Part shown: positions 38,410 to 47,945 of the stretch, piece after piece
Layout: every line of letters starts with the position of its first letter
How positions within the stretch are numbered: position 1 is the first letter of the stretch
Source of the DNA: Pseudomonas reidholzensis
GTDB lineage: Bacteria > Pseudomonadota > Gammaproteobacteria > Pseudomonadales > Pseudomonadaceae
Reading direction: 5' to 3'
Assembly: GCF_900536025.1 (NCBI RefSeq)
Contig: NZ_UNOZ01000004.1
Span: forward strand, 124,001 to 188,000
DNA: 64,000 bases
The notes under the pieces: model-generated
What the model saw: only the letters and a program-made list of their open reading frames with translations
What the model was told of the DNA's origin: nothing
Database searches by the model: none
Program-made: the position numbers and the translations under genes

Positions 38410-38889
38410 CTAAATATGCTTCTCCGAAACCGGAATCACCCGCCGCTCCTTCACCGCCTTATACGAAAAACTCGAGTAAATCTCCTTCACCCCCGGCAAC
38501 CGCTGCAGCACCTCGCGGGTAAATTCCCCAAACGATTCCAGGTCCCTCGCCAGAATCTCCAGCAAGAAGTCATACCGCCCAGAAATATTGTGGCAAGCCA
38601 CGATCTCGGGAATCTCCAGCAACCGCTGTTCGAACGCCAGCGCCATGTCCTTGGTGTGCGAGTCCATCATGATGCTGACGAACGCCGTCACCCCGAACCC
38701 TAACGACTTGGGCGACAAAATGGCCTGATACCCGGTGATATAGCCGTTGTCTTCCAGCAACTTGACCCGCCGCCAGCACGGTGAAGTGGTCAGCGAAACC
38801 TGGTCGGCCAGTTCAGACACGGTGAGGCGGGCGTTGTCCTGCAAGGCGGCAAGCAGGGCGCGGTCGGTGCGGTCGAGGGTTGAAGGCAT
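38410..38889 (-). CDS. mdeR: MdeR, Lrp/AsnC-family regulator of methionine gamma-lyase
   Basis: 159 aa from the ATG at 38889 with AGGAGG upstream. An N-terminal winged helix (LDRTDRALLAALQDNARLT, then SPCWRRVKLLE) is followed by the Lrp ligand-binding RAM domain. It is divergent from mdeA with a 127-bp shared region. In P. putida the Lrp-type MdeR gene lies divergent to mdeA and activates it in response to L-methionine. Assignment rests on this arrangement. Confidence 0.9.
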   Translation of the reverse strand: MPSTLDRTDRALLAALQDNARLTVSELADQVSLTTSPCWRRVKLLEDNGYITGYQAILSPKSLGFGVTAFVSIMMDSHTKDMALAFEQRLLEIPEIVACHNISGRYDFLLEILARDLESFGEFTREVLQRLPGVKEIYSSFSYKAVKERRVIPVSEKHI

Positions 38890-39016
38890 GGTTTGCCCTC
38901 CTGCAAGGGTAATTGTTGTTTTTGTTCCAATAACCACCCGCTTGCGTGGGCAACTTTGGAAAAATCCCGGTAGCGCATTGGCATAAGCTTATTACAAACC
39001 ACACGAGGCTGTTGCC

Positions 39017-40207
39017 ATGCGCGACTGCGACAATAATTCAGGGTTTTCCACGCGAGCGATCCACCACGGCTACGACCCGCTGTCGCACGGCGGGGCATTG
39101 GTGCCGCCGGTCTACCAGACCGCCACCTTCGCATTCCCGACCGTCGAATACGGCGCGGCGTGCTTTGCCGGGCAAGAGCCCGGGCACTTCTACAGTCGCA
39201 TCTCCAACCCGACCCTGGCCCTGCTGGAACAGCGCATGGCTTCACTGGAGGGCGGTGAGGCAGGGCTGGCCCTGGCCTCGGGCATGGGCGCGATCACCTC
39301 GACCTTGTGGACCCTGCTGCGGCCCGGCGACGAGCTGATCGTCGGGCGCACGCTGTATGGCTGCACCTTTGCCTTCCTGCACCACGGCATCGGCGAATTC
39401 GGGGTCAAGGTCCAGCATGTCGACCTCAACGACCTGCAGGCGCTACGTGCAGCGATCACCCCGAAAACACGGATGATCTACTTCGAATCGCCGGCCAACC
39501 CCAACATGCAACTGGTCGATATCGCCGCCGTGGTCGGCGTGGCTCGTGAGCACTCGGTGCAGGTGGTGGTCGACAACACCTACTGCACGCCTTACCTGCA
39601 ACGCCCGCTGGAACTGGGCGTGGACCTGGTGGTGCATTCGGCGACCAAGTACCTCAGTGGCCATGGCGATATCACCGCCGGGCTGGTGGTCGGGCGCAAG
39701 GCGCTGGTCGATCGCATTCGCCTCGAAGGGCTGAAGGACATGACCGGCGCGGTGCTCTCGCCGCACGACGCCTCGCTGCTGATGCGCGGGATCAAGACCC
39801 TGGCCCTGCGCATGGACCGGCATTGCGCCAATGCCGCGCAGGTGGCGGCCTTCCTCGAGGCTCAGCCGCAGGTGGAGCTGCTGCATTACCCAGGGCTGGC
39901 GAGCTTCCCGCAGTACGCATTGGCGCAACGGCAGATGCGTTTGCCGGGCGGCATGCTGGCCTTCGAGCTGAAGGGCGGCATCGAGGCGGGCAGGCGCTTC
40001 ATGAATGCCTTGCAGCTGTTCAGCCGGGCGGTCAGCCTGGGCGATGCCGAGTCGCTGGCGCAGCATCCGGCGAGCATGACCCACTCCAGCTATACGCCGC
40101 AGGAGCGGGCCGCGCATGGCATCTCCGAAGGGCTGGTGCGGCTGTCGGTGGGGTTGGAGGATATCGAGGACCTGATTGCCGATATCGAGCAGGCATTAGG
40201 GGCGTAA
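39017..40207 (+). CDS. mdeA: MdeA, L-methionine gamma-lyase
   Basis: 396 aa PLP enzyme of the Cys/Met-metabolism family. The PLP lysine K211 lies in SATKYLSGHGD. Residues typical of P. putida methionine gamma-lyase are at their published numbers: R61, Y114, C116 (TLYGCTF), K240 and D241. C116 separates it from cystathionine gamma-lyase and O-acetylhomoserine sulphhydrylase. It cleaves methionine to methanethiol, ammonia and 2-oxobutanoate. The downstream mdeB gene (2-oxoacid dehydrogenase E1) described in P. putida is absent here. Confidence 0.95.
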   Translation: MRDCDNNSGFSTRAIHHGYDPLSHGGALVPPVYQTATFAFPTVEYGAACFAGQEPGHFYSRISNPTLALLEQRMASLEGGEAGLALASGMGAITSTLWTLLRPGDELIVGRTLYGCTFAFLHHGIGEFGVKVQHVDLNDLQALRAAITPKTRMIYFESPANPNMQLVDIAAVVGVAREHSVQVVVDNTYCTPYLQRPLELGVDLVVHSATKYLSGHGDITAGLVVGRKALVDRIRLEGLKDMTGAVLSPHDASLLMRGIKTLALRMDRHCANAAQVAAFLEAQPQVELLHYPGLASFPQYALAQRQMRLPGGMLAFELKGGIEAGRRFMNALQLFSRAVSLGDAESLAQHPASMTHSSYTPQERAAHGISEGLVRLSVGLEDIEDLIADIEQALGA

Positions 40208-40271
40208 GGCTGAGGATATACGTTGGGTTTTTCGCGGGTAACCCTCCACTGGACTTTGTAACGACGCCTCA

Positions 40272-40433
40272 CCCTGTGGGAGCGGGCTCGCCCGCGAACG
40301 AGGGCAAAGCCCTCGCCGTACATCGAGGGTGCTACAGCCGGCCTCTTCGCGGGCAAGCCCGCTCCCACAGGGACCCTGCTAAAGCAATGAAATGGCATCC
40401 ATTCTGTGGGAGCGGGTTCACCCGCGAAGAGGC
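40272..40433. repeat. Three REP units in a row
   Basis: Units at about 40272-40300 (TGTGGGAGCGGGCTCGCCCG), 40341-40372 (inverted) and 40404-40433 (direct). An odd number, so one unit is left unpaired. Located after mdeA and before the convergent zapG gene. Confidence 0.88.
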
Positions 40434-40449
40434 CTGACCCGCAAGGCAC

Positions 40450-40474
40450 AAAAAAGGCCCCTCACGAGGCCTTT
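40450..40474 (-). terminator. Intrinsic terminator of the ZapG/YhcB gene
   Basis: On the minus strand AAAGGCC...GGCCTTTTTT with an 8-base loop, 17 bases past the stop codon at 40491. Confidence 0.85.
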
Positions 40475-40490
40475 GTTCATTGCATCCGGA

Positions 40491-40928
40491 TCAACGCTTG
40501 AGGCCGTAGCTCTCGTCGAGCATGCCCGGCGAGTTCGGCGCCTTGGGCGCGTAGTCACGCGGTACTTCCGCGGTGTCTTTCGGCGGCGTCAGGCGGTCGC
40601 GTGGACCTTGCGCAGCTTCGGAGTGCAGGGCGGCCAGCAGGCGCTGACGGGTCAGCTCGTCGAGTGCCAGGCGGTTGGCACCGTCGGCCAGGTGGTCCTG
40701 GACGTCCTGGTAGCTCTGGGTCAGGCGCTGGACCAGGGCTGCGGTGCTGTTGAAGTGCGTCACCACTTCGTTCTGATAACTGTCGAAACGCTGCTGGATA
40801 TCATCCAGCTGACGTTGCGTGCTGCTCGGCGCAGCGTTGGGCAGCAGGCGGGCCACGACGAAGCCGGCGACTACGCCGACGACCAGGGCCAGGGTCGGCA
40901 ACAACCAAACAAGGAGCGAGAGTTCCAC
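40491..40928 (-). CDS. zapG: ZapG/YhcB family (DUF1043) inner-membrane protein
   Basis: 145 aa. An N-terminal transmembrane helix (about 6-27) is followed by a long helical coiled-coil region (about 35-105) with QRQLDDIQQRFDSYQNEVVTHF, and a Pro-rich tail ending SYGLKR. This is the architecture of YhcB/ZapG, which links cell division with envelope growth in enterobacteria. The gene is divergent from the hydrolase-trpS-zapE run, which also contains a division gene. Confidence 0.88.
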   Translation of the reverse strand: MELSLLVWLLPTLALVVGVVAGFVVARLLPNAAPSSTQRQLDDIQQRFDSYQNEVVTHFNSTAALVQRLTQSYQDVQDHLADGANRLALDELTRQRLLAALHSEAAQGPRDRLTPPKDTAEVPRDYAPKAPNSPGMLDESYGLKR

Positions 40929-41067
40929 GAGTCCTTCCTCTATAAACGGCTTTGCTTTACGTTAACGGCTCAGACCTGCGCTGTATACCGCGAGCGATCG
41001 CAAATATTTCAGAACAGAATTCATCAGCTAGACGAGTCGACCCTTCCTGAGGTCACGGAGTAGTGCT

Positions 41068-41703
41068 TTGCTTATCCGCGAAACCCCCTTGTTCATCGAT
41101 GGCCCCTGCGGCCAACTGGAAGCCCTGCTGCTGGAAGTCGCCGATGCCCGCGGCATCGTGGTGATCTGCCACCCCAACCCGGTCCAGGGCGGCACCATGC
41201 TCAACAAGGTGGTTTCGACCCTGCAGCGCACCGCCCGCGATGCCGGTTACAGCACGTTACGCTTCAACTACCGCGGTGTCGGCCAGAGCGCCGGCAGCCA
41301 TGACATGGGCGCCGGCGAAGTGCAGGACGCCGAGGCGGTGGCCGCCTGGGTGCGTGCCAACCACCCCGCGCAGGCGCTGGTGCTGATGGGCTTCTCGTTT
41401 GGTGGCTTTGTCGCCGCCAGCCTGGCCGGGCGCCTCGAGGCCCAGGGCGAGACACTGCAGCAGCTGTTCATGGTCGCGCCTGCGGTCATGCGTCTGAATG
41501 AAGATTTCCCGTTGCCGCAGCGCTGCCCGCTGACAGTGATCCAGCCGGAGACCGACGAAGTGGTCGATCCGCAGCGGGTTTACGCATGGTCCGACAGCCT
41601 GTCGCGCCCCCATGAGCTGCTGAAAGTGGCAGAATGCGGACACTTTTTCCATGGCAAGCTGACCGATCTGAAGGATCTGGTGCTGCCGCGTCTCTCGAAC
41701 TGA
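41068..41703 (+). CDS. Alpha/beta hydrolase (COG2945 type)
   Basis: 211 aa from a TTG at 41068, supported by GGAG seven bases upstream and by the family start [11 protein letters not shown]. It has the nucleophile GFSFGG, Asp in PETDEVVDP and His in ECGHFFHG. Related proteins are called YpfH-like or CocE-type small hydrolases; the substrate is unknown. It lies 25 nt before trpS, so co-transcription is likely. Confidence 0.85.
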   Translation: MLIRETPLFIDGPCGQLEALLLEVADARGIVVICHPNPVQGGTMLNKVVSTLQRTARDAGYSTLRFNYRGVGQSAGSHDMGAGEVQDAEAVAAWVRANHPAQALVLMGFSFGGFVAASLAGRLEAQGETLQQLFMVAPAVMRLNEDFPLPQRCPLTVIQPETDEVVDPQRVYAWSDSLSRPHELLKVAECGHFFHGKLTDLKDLVLPRLSN

Positions 41704-41728
41704 GCCAAGCCTGATCAAGCGATTACCC

Positions 41729-43078
41729 ATGACTACGCGCATCCTTACCGGTATCACCACCACCGGCACCCCGCACCTGGGCAACTACGCCGGCGCCATC
41801 CGCCCGGCCATTCTCGCCAGCCAGCAGCCCGGTGCCGACTCGTTCTACTTCCTGGCCGACTACCACGCGCTGATCAAGTGCGATGACCCGCTGCGCATCC
41901 AGCGCTCGCGCCTGGAAATCGCCGCGACCTGGCTGGCCGGTGGCCTCGACCCGGACAAGGTGACCTTCTACCGCCAGTCGGACATCCCCGAGATCCCCGA
42001 GCTGACCTGGTTGCTCACCTGTGTCGCCGGCAAGGGCCTGCTCAACCGCGCCCACGCCTACAAGGCCTCGGTCGACAAGAACCTGGAAAACGGCGAAGAC
42101 CCGGACGCCGGCGTCACCATGGGCCTGTTCAGCTACCCGGTGCTGATGGCCGCCGACATCCTCATGTTCAACGCGCACAAGGTGCCGGTGGGCCGTGACC
42201 AGATCCAGCACGTGGAAATGGCCCGCGACATCGGTCAGCGCTTCAACCACCTGTTCGGCCAGGGCAAGGACTTCTTCGCCCTGCCGGAAGCGGTGATCGA
42301 GGAGAGCGTGGCGACCTTGCCGGGCCTGGACGGTCGCAAGATGTCCAAGAGCTACGACAACACCATCCCGCTGTTCGCCAGCGCCAAGGACATGAAAGAC
42401 GCGATCTCGCGCATCGTCACCGACTCGCGCGCACCGGGCGAGGCCAAGGACCCGGACAATTCGCACCTGTTCACCCTGTTCCAGGCCTTCTCGACGCCGG
42501 CGCAATCCGCCGAATTCCGCGACGAGCTGTTGCAGGGCCTGGGTTGGGGCGAAGCCAAGCAGCGCCTGTTCCAGCTGCTCGACGGCCAGTTGGCCGCGCC
42601 GCGCGAGCACTACCTGCAGCTGATCGCCCGCCCGGCCGACCTCGAGGACATCCTCCTGGCCGGCGCCGCCAAGGCCCGCAAGACTGCCACCCCGTTCCTC
42701 GAGCAACTGCGCGAGGCGGTAGGCCTGCGCTCGTTCCGCAGCAGCGTGCAGAACACCGGCGAAGTGAAGAAGAAGGCCGCCAAGAGCGCCCGCTTCGTCA
42801 GCTTCCGCGACGAAGACGGCAGCTTCCGCTTCCGCCTGCTGGCCGCTGACGGCGAGCAACTGCTGCTCTCGCGCAGCTTCGCCGACGGCAAGAGCGCCGG
42901 CGCGGTCAGCAAGCAGCTGCAGCAAGGTGGCGACGCCGACGTGCGTGTCGACGGCCTGGGCTTTGCCCTGTGGCTGGACGGCGAGCACGTGGCCGACGGG
43001 CCGCAGTTGGCCGACGCCGACGCCCGTGACGCCGCCGTCTCTGCCCTGCGCCAGGCACTGCAACCGCAACAGGACTGA
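41729..43078 (+). CDS. trpS: TrpS, tryptophanyl-tRNA synthetase
   Basis: 449 aa class Ic synthetase. The HIGH-type motif is TPHLGNY, and the KMSKS motif is in [10 protein letters not shown]. It charges tRNA-Trp. About 110 residues after the usual ~335-residue core form an extra C-terminal domain, which is normal for pseudomonads. The gene is followed by a terminator, then zapE. Confidence 0.97.
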   Translation: MTTRILTGITTTGTPHLGNYAGAIRPAILASQQPGADSFYFLADYHALIKCDDPLRIQRSRLEIAATWLAGGLDPDKVTFYRQSDIPEIPELTWLLTCVAGKGLLNRAHAYKASVDKNLENGEDPDAGVTMGLFSYPVLMAADILMFNAHKVPVGRDQIQHVEMARDIGQRFNHLFGQGKDFFALPEAVIEESVATLPGLDGRKMSKSYDNTIPLFASAKDMKDAISRIVTDSRAPGEAKDPDNSHLFTLFQAFSTPAQSAEFRDELLQGLGWGEAKQRLFQLLDGQLAAPREHYLQLIARPADLEDILLAGAAKARKTATPFLEQLREAVGLRSFRSSVQNTGEVKKKAAKSARFVSFRDEDGSFRFRLLAADGEQLLLSRSFADGKSAGAVSKQLQQGGDADVRVDGLGFALWLDGEHVADGPQLADADARDAAVSALRQALQPQQD

Positions 43079-43109
43079 GGCATTTCGCCGCAAGTCTGAT
43101 TGCCATTAT

Positions 43110-43143
43110 GCGGGCCCGTCGCTACAGTGACGGCCCGCTTTTG
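43110..43143 (+). terminator. Terminator after trpS
   Basis: GCGGGCCCGTC and GACGGCCCGC around an 8-base loop, followed by TTTTG, 32 bases past the stop and 19 bases before zapE. Confidence 0.75.
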
Positions 43144-43161
43144 TTACCTCGCTAACGAATT

Positions 43162-44256
43162 ATGACGCCCTTAGAACGATATCAAGCAGATCTGAAACGT
43201 CCCGATTTCTTCCATGACGCGGCGCAGGAAACAGCGGTGCGTCATTTGCAGCGTCTGTACGACGATCTGATCGCGGCGCAGAACAACAAGCCCGGCATGT
43301 TCGGCAAGCTGTTCGGCAAGAAGGACCAGACCCCGGTCAAGGGCCTGTACTTCTGGGGCGGGGTAGGCCGGGGCAAGACCTACCTGGTGGACACCTTCTT
43401 CGAAGCGCTGCCGTTCGAGCAGAAGATGCGCACCCACTTCCACCGCTTCATGAAGCGCGTGCACGAAGAGATGCGCACCCTCAAGGGTGAGAAGAACCCG
43501 CTGACGGTCATTGCCAAGCGCTTCTCGCAGGAAGCCCGGGTGATCTGCTTCGACGAATTCTTCGTCTCCGACATCACCGACGCGATGATCCTCGGCACGC
43601 TGATGGAAGAGCTGTTCAAGAACGGCGTCTCGCTGGTGGCGACCTCCAACATCGTCCCGGACGGCCTGTACAAGGACGGCCTGCAGCGGGCGCGGTTCCT
43701 CCCGGCAATCGCCATGATCAAGCAGTTCACCGACGTGGTGAACGTCGACAGCGGGGTCGACTACCGCCTGCGTCACCTGGAGCAGGCCGAGCTGTTCCAC
43801 TTCCCGCTGGATGCCGCCGCGCACGAGAGCCTGCGCCAGAGCTTCAAGGCGCTGACGCCGGAATGCACCCAGGCCGTCGAAAACGACGTGCTGATGATCG
43901 AGAACCGCGAGATCGTCGCCCTGCGTACCTGCGACGACGTCGCCTGGTTCGACTTCCGCGCCCTGTGCGACGGGCCGCGCAGCCAGAACGACTACATCGA
44001 ACTGGGCAAGATCTTCCATGCCGTGCTGCTGAGCAATGTCGAGCAGATGGGCGTGGCCACCGATGACATCGCCCGGCGGTTCATCAACATGGTGGACGAG
44101 TTCTACGACCGCAACGTCAAGCTGATCATCTCTGCCGAGGTCGAGCTGAAGGACCTGTACACCGGTGGCCGCCTGAGCTTCGAGTTCCAGCGGACCCTGA
44201 GCCGGTTGCTGGAGATGCAGTCGCACGAGTTCCTGTCGCGCGCGCACAAGCCCTGA
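43162..44256 (+). CDS. zapE: ZapE, cell-division AFG1-like ATPase
   Basis: 364 aa P-loop ATPase of the AFG1/ZapE family. Walker A is GGVGRGKT, Walker B VICFDEFFV, and sensor-like VATSN follows. It opens with MTPLERYQADLKRPDF, typical for ZapE. In E. coli it interacts with FtsZ and is needed under stress or low oxygen. The conserved bacterial position next to rplM and petABC supports the call. Confidence 0.94.
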   Translation: MTPLERYQADLKRPDFFHDAAQETAVRHLQRLYDDLIAAQNNKPGMFGKLFGKKDQTPVKGLYFWGGVGRGKTYLVDTFFEALPFEQKMRTHFHRFMKRVHEEMRTLKGEKNPLTVIAKRFSQEARVICFDEFFVSDITDAMILGTLMEELFKNGVSLVATSNIVPDGLYKDGLQRARFLPAIAMIKQFTDVVNVDSGVDYRLRHLEQAELFHFPLDAAAHESLRQSFKALTPECTQAVENDVLMIENREIVALRTCDDVAWFDFRALCDGPRSQNDYIELGKIFHAVLLSNVEQMGVATDDIARRFINMVDEFYDRNVKLIISAEVELKDLYTGGRLSFEFQRTLSRLLEMQSHEFLSRAHKP

Positions 44257-44290
44257 CAGCAGCTGCACGCTTCACGCTGCAAGCGACAAG

Positions 44291-44328
44291 AAAAAGCCAG
44301 AGCAGTCCGCGAACTGCTCTGGCTTTTT
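44291..44328. terminator. Bidirectional terminator between zapE and the GlxA-type regulator
   Basis: A perfect 16-base stem, AAAAAGCCAGAGCAGT with its complement, around a 6-base loop. It has A and T tracts on both sides, so it can end both converging transcripts. Confidence 0.92.
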
Positions 44329-44367
44329 CTTTTCTCTGCCCTTGAAGCTCAACGCTTGGTGCTGCCT

Positions 44368-45372
44368 TCAAGCCTCTTGCATGAACTGCTGGCGATACTG
44401 GTTAGGCGACAGCTCGGTGTGCTGACGGAACAGCCGGGCAAAGAAGCTGGCATCGTCATACCCCACCTCGTAACTGATGGTCTTGATGCTCTTGCGGGTG
44501 CTCGACAGCAGGCCCTTGGCCGTCTCGATGCGCAGCCGCTGCAGGTAATGCAGCGGCTTGTCGCCGGTGGCGGTCTGGAAGCGGCGCATGAAGTTGCGAA
44601 TGCTCATGCCGTGGTTGCGGGCCACGTCCTCGAAGCGGAACTTGTCGGCGAAGTGCTCTTCGAGCCAGTGCTGGATCTGCAGGATGATCAGGTCCTGGTG
44701 CAGCTTCTGCCCGCCAAAGCCCATGCGCCCAGGGGTATAGCTGCGCTGCACTTCATAGAGGATGTCGCGGGCCACGGCGCGGGCCACGTTGGCCCCGCAG
44801 AAGCGCTCGATCAGGTAGATGTACAGGTCGCAGGCCGATGTCGTGCCGCCGGCGCAGTACAGGTTGTCGGCGTCGGTCAGGTGCTTGTCCTGGTTCAGGC
44901 GCACCTTGGGGAAGCGCTCGGCGAAGCTGGTGAAGAAGCGCCAGTAGGTGGTCGCCTCCTTGCCATCGAGCAGGCCGGCCTCGGCCAGCCAGAACACGCC
45001 ACTGGCCTCGCCGCAGAGCACCGCGCCACGCGCATGCTGCTCACGCAGCCAGGGCAGGACCTGGGGGTACTGTTGCAAGAGGTTGTCGAAGTCGTCCCAG
45101 AACGCCGGGAGGATGATCACATCGGCATCGCCCAGGCCGCCGTCGACCGGCACCTGCACATTGCTGAAGCTGTCCACCGGTTGCCCATCGGGGCTCACCA
45201 GGCAGATCTCGAACATCGGTTGCAGGCCCAGGCCCAGCTGTTTGCTGTAGCGCAGGCTGGCCAGGTGGAAGAAATCCTTGGCCTGCATCAGTGTCGATGC
45301 GAACACGTTATCGACAGCCAGAATGCTGACGCGCCGCAGTGAAGCGGGGGGTTGGGTAAACATCATTGTCAT
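44368..45372 (-). CDS. GlxA-type AraC-family transcriptional regulator
   Basis: 334 aa. An N-terminal DJ-1/PfpI-like domain (about 14-200; GEASGVFWLAEAG marks the nucleophile-elbow region) is followed by a C-terminal AraC HTH domain (about 232-330; RLRIETAKGLL, ISYEVGYDDASFFARLFR). Relatives control arginine, carnitine, glycine betaine or aldehyde metabolism. The target is not evident, as no catabolic operon adjoins it. The first three Met codons are close together (45372, 45366, 45363), so the exact start is uncertain. Confidence 0.88.
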   Translation of the reverse strand: MTMMFTQPPASLRRVSILAVDNVFASTLMQAKDFFHLASLRYSKQLGLGLQPMFEICLVSPDGQPVDSFSNVQVPVDGGLGDADVIILPAFWDDFDNLLQQYPQVLPWLREQHARGAVLCGEASGVFWLAEAGLLDGKEATTYWRFFTSFAERFPKVRLNQDKHLTDADNLYCAGGTTSACDLYIYLIERFCGANVARAVARDILYEVQRSYTPGRMGFGGQKLHQDLIILQIQHWLEEHFADKFRFEDVARNHGMSIRNFMRRFQTATGDKPLHYLQRLRIETAKGLLSSTRKSIKTISYEVGYDDASFFARLFRQHTELSPNQYRQQFMQEA

Positions 45373-45452
45373 TGTTCTTATAGGGTAGAGTGGTCAATCA
45401 CCGGCTGGATCGTCTTATTTTTTGGCGATTGTGTCTACCCCGCTGGATCCAC

Positions 45453-45534
45453 GCCGCCTGCTTCGCGGGTAAACCCGCTCCCACAAGGTCTGCAGTCCTC
45501 CCTGTAGGAGCGGGTTTACCCGCGAAGCAGGCGC
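45453..45534. repeat. REP palindrome pair
   Basis: GCCTGCTTCGCGGGTAAACC and its complement face each other around an 18-base centre, between the GlxA-type regulator gene and the aldo-keto reductase gene. Confidence 0.9.
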
Positions 45535-45546
45535 CGCAGTGTTCGA

Positions 45547-46587
45547 TCAGGGCGCCGGGTTTGGCTGATCCTGGTGCACCGCCTCGATCGCTGCCAACAG
45601 CTCGTCACTGAGCACCAGTTCGGTACTCGCCAGGTTGCTCTCCAGTTGCTCCAGGGTCGTAGCGCCAATGATGTTGCTGGTCACGAACGGCTGCCGGGTG
45701 ACGAACGCCAGGGCCATCTGCGCAGGGTCCAGGCCATGCTCGCGGGCCACCTGCACATAACGGCTGCAGGCCGCGACCGTCTGCGGGTTGGAGTAGCGAG
45801 AAAAGCGGCTGAACAGGGTCAGGCGGGCGTTTTCAGGTCGTGCACCGTTCTCGAACTTGCCCGAGAGCATGCCAAACGCCAGCGGCGAGTAGGCCAGCAA
45901 CCCGCACTGCTCGCGGATCGCGACTTCCGCTAGGCCCACCTCGAAGCTGCGGTTGAGCAGGTTGTAGGGGTTCTGGATCGACACCGCACGCGGCCAGCCG
46001 CGGCTCTCTGCCAGGTGCAGGAACTTCATCGTGCCCCACGGGGTTTCATTGGACAGGCCGATGTGGCGGATCTTGCCGGCACGCACCTGCTCGTCGAGCA
46101 CCTCGAGGGTTTCTTCCAGCGGCGTGAAGTGGTCCTGCGGCAGGTGCTGGTAGCCCAGCTTGCCGAAGAAGTTGGTGTTGCGCTCCGGCCAGTGCAGTTG
46201 GTACAGGTCGATGCGGTCGGTGTGCAGGTGCTTGAGGCTTTCGTCCAGCGCGGCAACGATGTGCTGGCGGTTGTGCTTGAGCTGGCCGTCGCGGATATGG
46301 CTGATGCCGTTGCCGGGGCCGGCCACCTTGCTCGCCAGGATCCAGTCGTCGCGGTCGCCGTTGGCCTTGAACCAGTTGCCGATGATGCGCTCGGTGGCGG
46401 CGTAGGTTTCCGGGCGGGGCGGCACCGGGTACATCTCGGCGGTGTCGATGAAGTTGATCCCGCCGGCCTTGGCCCGGGCGATCTGCTCGAAGGCCTGGGC
46501 CTGATCGTTCTGCTCTCCCCAGGTCATCGTGCCCAGGCACAGGGCGCTGACGTTGAGGTCGGTACGGCCGAGCTTGCGGTGTTCCAT
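45547..46587 (-). CDS. NADP(H)-dependent aldo-keto reductase (Tas-like)
   Basis: 346 aa TIM-barrel aldo-keto reductase. The catalytic Asp/Tyr lie in FIDTAEMYPVPP, Lys in LASKVAG and His in YQLHWPERNTNFFG. The last motif and the PVPPRPETY loop are those of E. coli Tas. The physiological substrate is unknown. It is monocistronic and divergent from rplM. Confidence 0.92.
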   Translation of the reverse strand: MEHRKLGRTDLNVSALCLGTMTWGEQNDQAQAFEQIARAKAGGINFIDTAEMYPVPPRPETYAATERIIGNWFKANGDRDDWILASKVAGPGNGISHIRDGQLKHNRQHIVAALDESLKHLHTDRIDLYQLHWPERNTNFFGKLGYQHLPQDHFTPLEETLEVLDEQVRAGKIRHIGLSNETPWGTMKFLHLAESRGWPRAVSIQNPYNLLNRSFEVGLAEVAIREQCGLLAYSPLAFGMLSGKFENGARPENARLTLFSRFSRYSNPQTVAACSRYVQVAREHGLDPAQMALAFVTRQPFVTSNIIGATTLEQLESNLASTELVLSDELLAAIEAVHQDQPNPAP

Positions 46588-46848
46588 GCGGGTGACGCTC
46601 CTTGGGGAAATAAAAACCCATCAAATCAGGTTGAAATTTTTTCCGCAATCTGGATAATTCTGCCCCTCTCCGTTCTGCGGAAGTGATGCACTGCTTAACG
46701 AGAGTAACCCCGCCGAATATTGGACGTGCCCGACCCGAGCCCCCAATAGCGTCCGTATCCGGCTGCGCGCTTGCTTGTCAAGCTGTGCACTATCCAGTAA
46801 GATTCGCCGTCTATTTTTCGCTGGGCGGCCTCTGAGGCTTTAGAGATA

Positions 46849-47277
46849 ATGAAAACTTTTACTGCTAAACCAGAAACAGTAAAGCGCGACTGGTTCGTCG
46901 TCGACGCCGCTGGTCAGACCCTGGGTCGTCTGGCTACCGAAATCGCTCGTCGTCTGCGTGGCAAGCACAAAGCTGAATACACCCCTCACGTTGACACCGG
47001 CGACTACATCGTCGTCATCAACGCCGAGCAGGTACGTGTCACTGGTGCCAAAACTACTGACAAGATGTACTACTCCCACTCCGGCTTCCCAGGTGGCATC
47101 AAGGAAATCAGCTTCGACAAGCTGCAAGCCAAAGCCCCTGAGCGTATCATCGAGACCGCGGTCAAAGGCATGCTGCCTAAGAACCCGCTGGGTCGCGACA
47201 TGTATCGCAAGCTGAAAGTGTACAAGGGTGCTGTTCACCCACACACTGCTCAGCAGCCACAAGAACTGAAGGTCTAA
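46849..47277 (+). CDS. rplM: RplM, 50S ribosomal protein L13
   Basis: 142 aa, full length. It has [20 protein letters not shown] at the start and the conserved [16 protein letters not shown] and MLPKNPLGR blocks. It is an early-assembly 23S rRNA-binding protein. About 260 bp upstream include the leader, which in E. coli is the site of L13 feedback control. rpsI follows after 13 nt. Confidence 0.99.
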   Translation: MKTFTAKPETVKRDWFVVDAAGQTLGRLATEIARRLRGKHKAEYTPHVDTGDYIVVINAEQVRVTGAKTTDKMYYSHSGFPGGIKEISFDKLQAKAPERIIETAVKGMLPKNPLGRDMYRKLKVYKGAVHPHTAQQPQELKV

Positions 47278-47290
47278 GGGGTAGTTCATT

Positions 47291-47683
47291 ATGTCGGCGA
47301 CTCAAAATTACGGCACTGGCCGTCGCAAGACCGCAACCGCTCGCGTTTTCCTGCGTCCAGGTACCGGTAACATCTCGATCAACAACCGTCCTCTGGACAC
47401 CTTCTTCGGTCGCGAAACCGCTCGCATGGTTGTTCGCCAGCCGCTCGAGCTGACCGAGAACGTTGCCAAGTTCGACATCTACGTCACCGTTTCCGGTGGT
47501 GGTGTCAGCGGTCAAGCCGGTGCGATCCGTCACGGTATCACCCGCGCTCTGATGGCTTACGACGAAACCCTGCGCCCGGCCCTGCGCCGCGCTGGCTTCG
47601 TTACCCGCGACGCCCGTGAAGTTGAGCGTAAGAAAGTGGGCCTGCGTAAAGCACGTAAGCGTCCTCAGTACTCCAAGCGTTAA
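47291..47683 (+). CDS. rpsI: RpsI, 30S ribosomal protein S9
   Basis: 130 aa with [16 protein letters not shown] at the start and the invariant C-terminal [17 protein letters not shown], whose last Arg reaches the P-site tRNA. It is co-transcribed with rplM and followed by a strong terminator. Confidence 0.99.
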   Translation: MSATQNYGTGRRKTATARVFLRPGTGNISINNRPLDTFFGRETARMVVRQPLELTENVAKFDIYVTVSGGGVSGQAGAIRHGITRALMAYDETLRPALRRAGFVTRDAREVERKKVGLRKARKRPQYSKR

Positions 47684-47700
47684 TTTCGCTTCGGCAGTCG

Positions 47701-47737
47701 AAAAAAGCCCGGTTCCTTGGAACCGGGCTTTTTTTAT
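47701..47737 (+). terminator. Terminator of the rplM-rpsI operon
   Basis: AAAAAAGCCCGGTTCC, 4-base loop, GGAACCGGGCTTTTTTT: a 10-base GC stem with A and T tracts, 17 bases past the rpsI stop. Confidence 0.95.
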
Positions 47738-47945
47738 GTCTTGAACTAACCTGTCAGCATGTCGGTGACGCGTTGCCATATAGACGCAGATCAAGCAAAG
47801 CGAGGGTTGTAGCCCGGCCAGGGGGTAATCACCTTGTCAGCGTGTGGATTTGTTTCTTACCATGGCGACCACTTTTCAACGCCACAGACTTAACTAAATA
47901 GAGGCCTGGTTCAACAGGCCATAGCAGCTGATGGGAGAGGACTGA

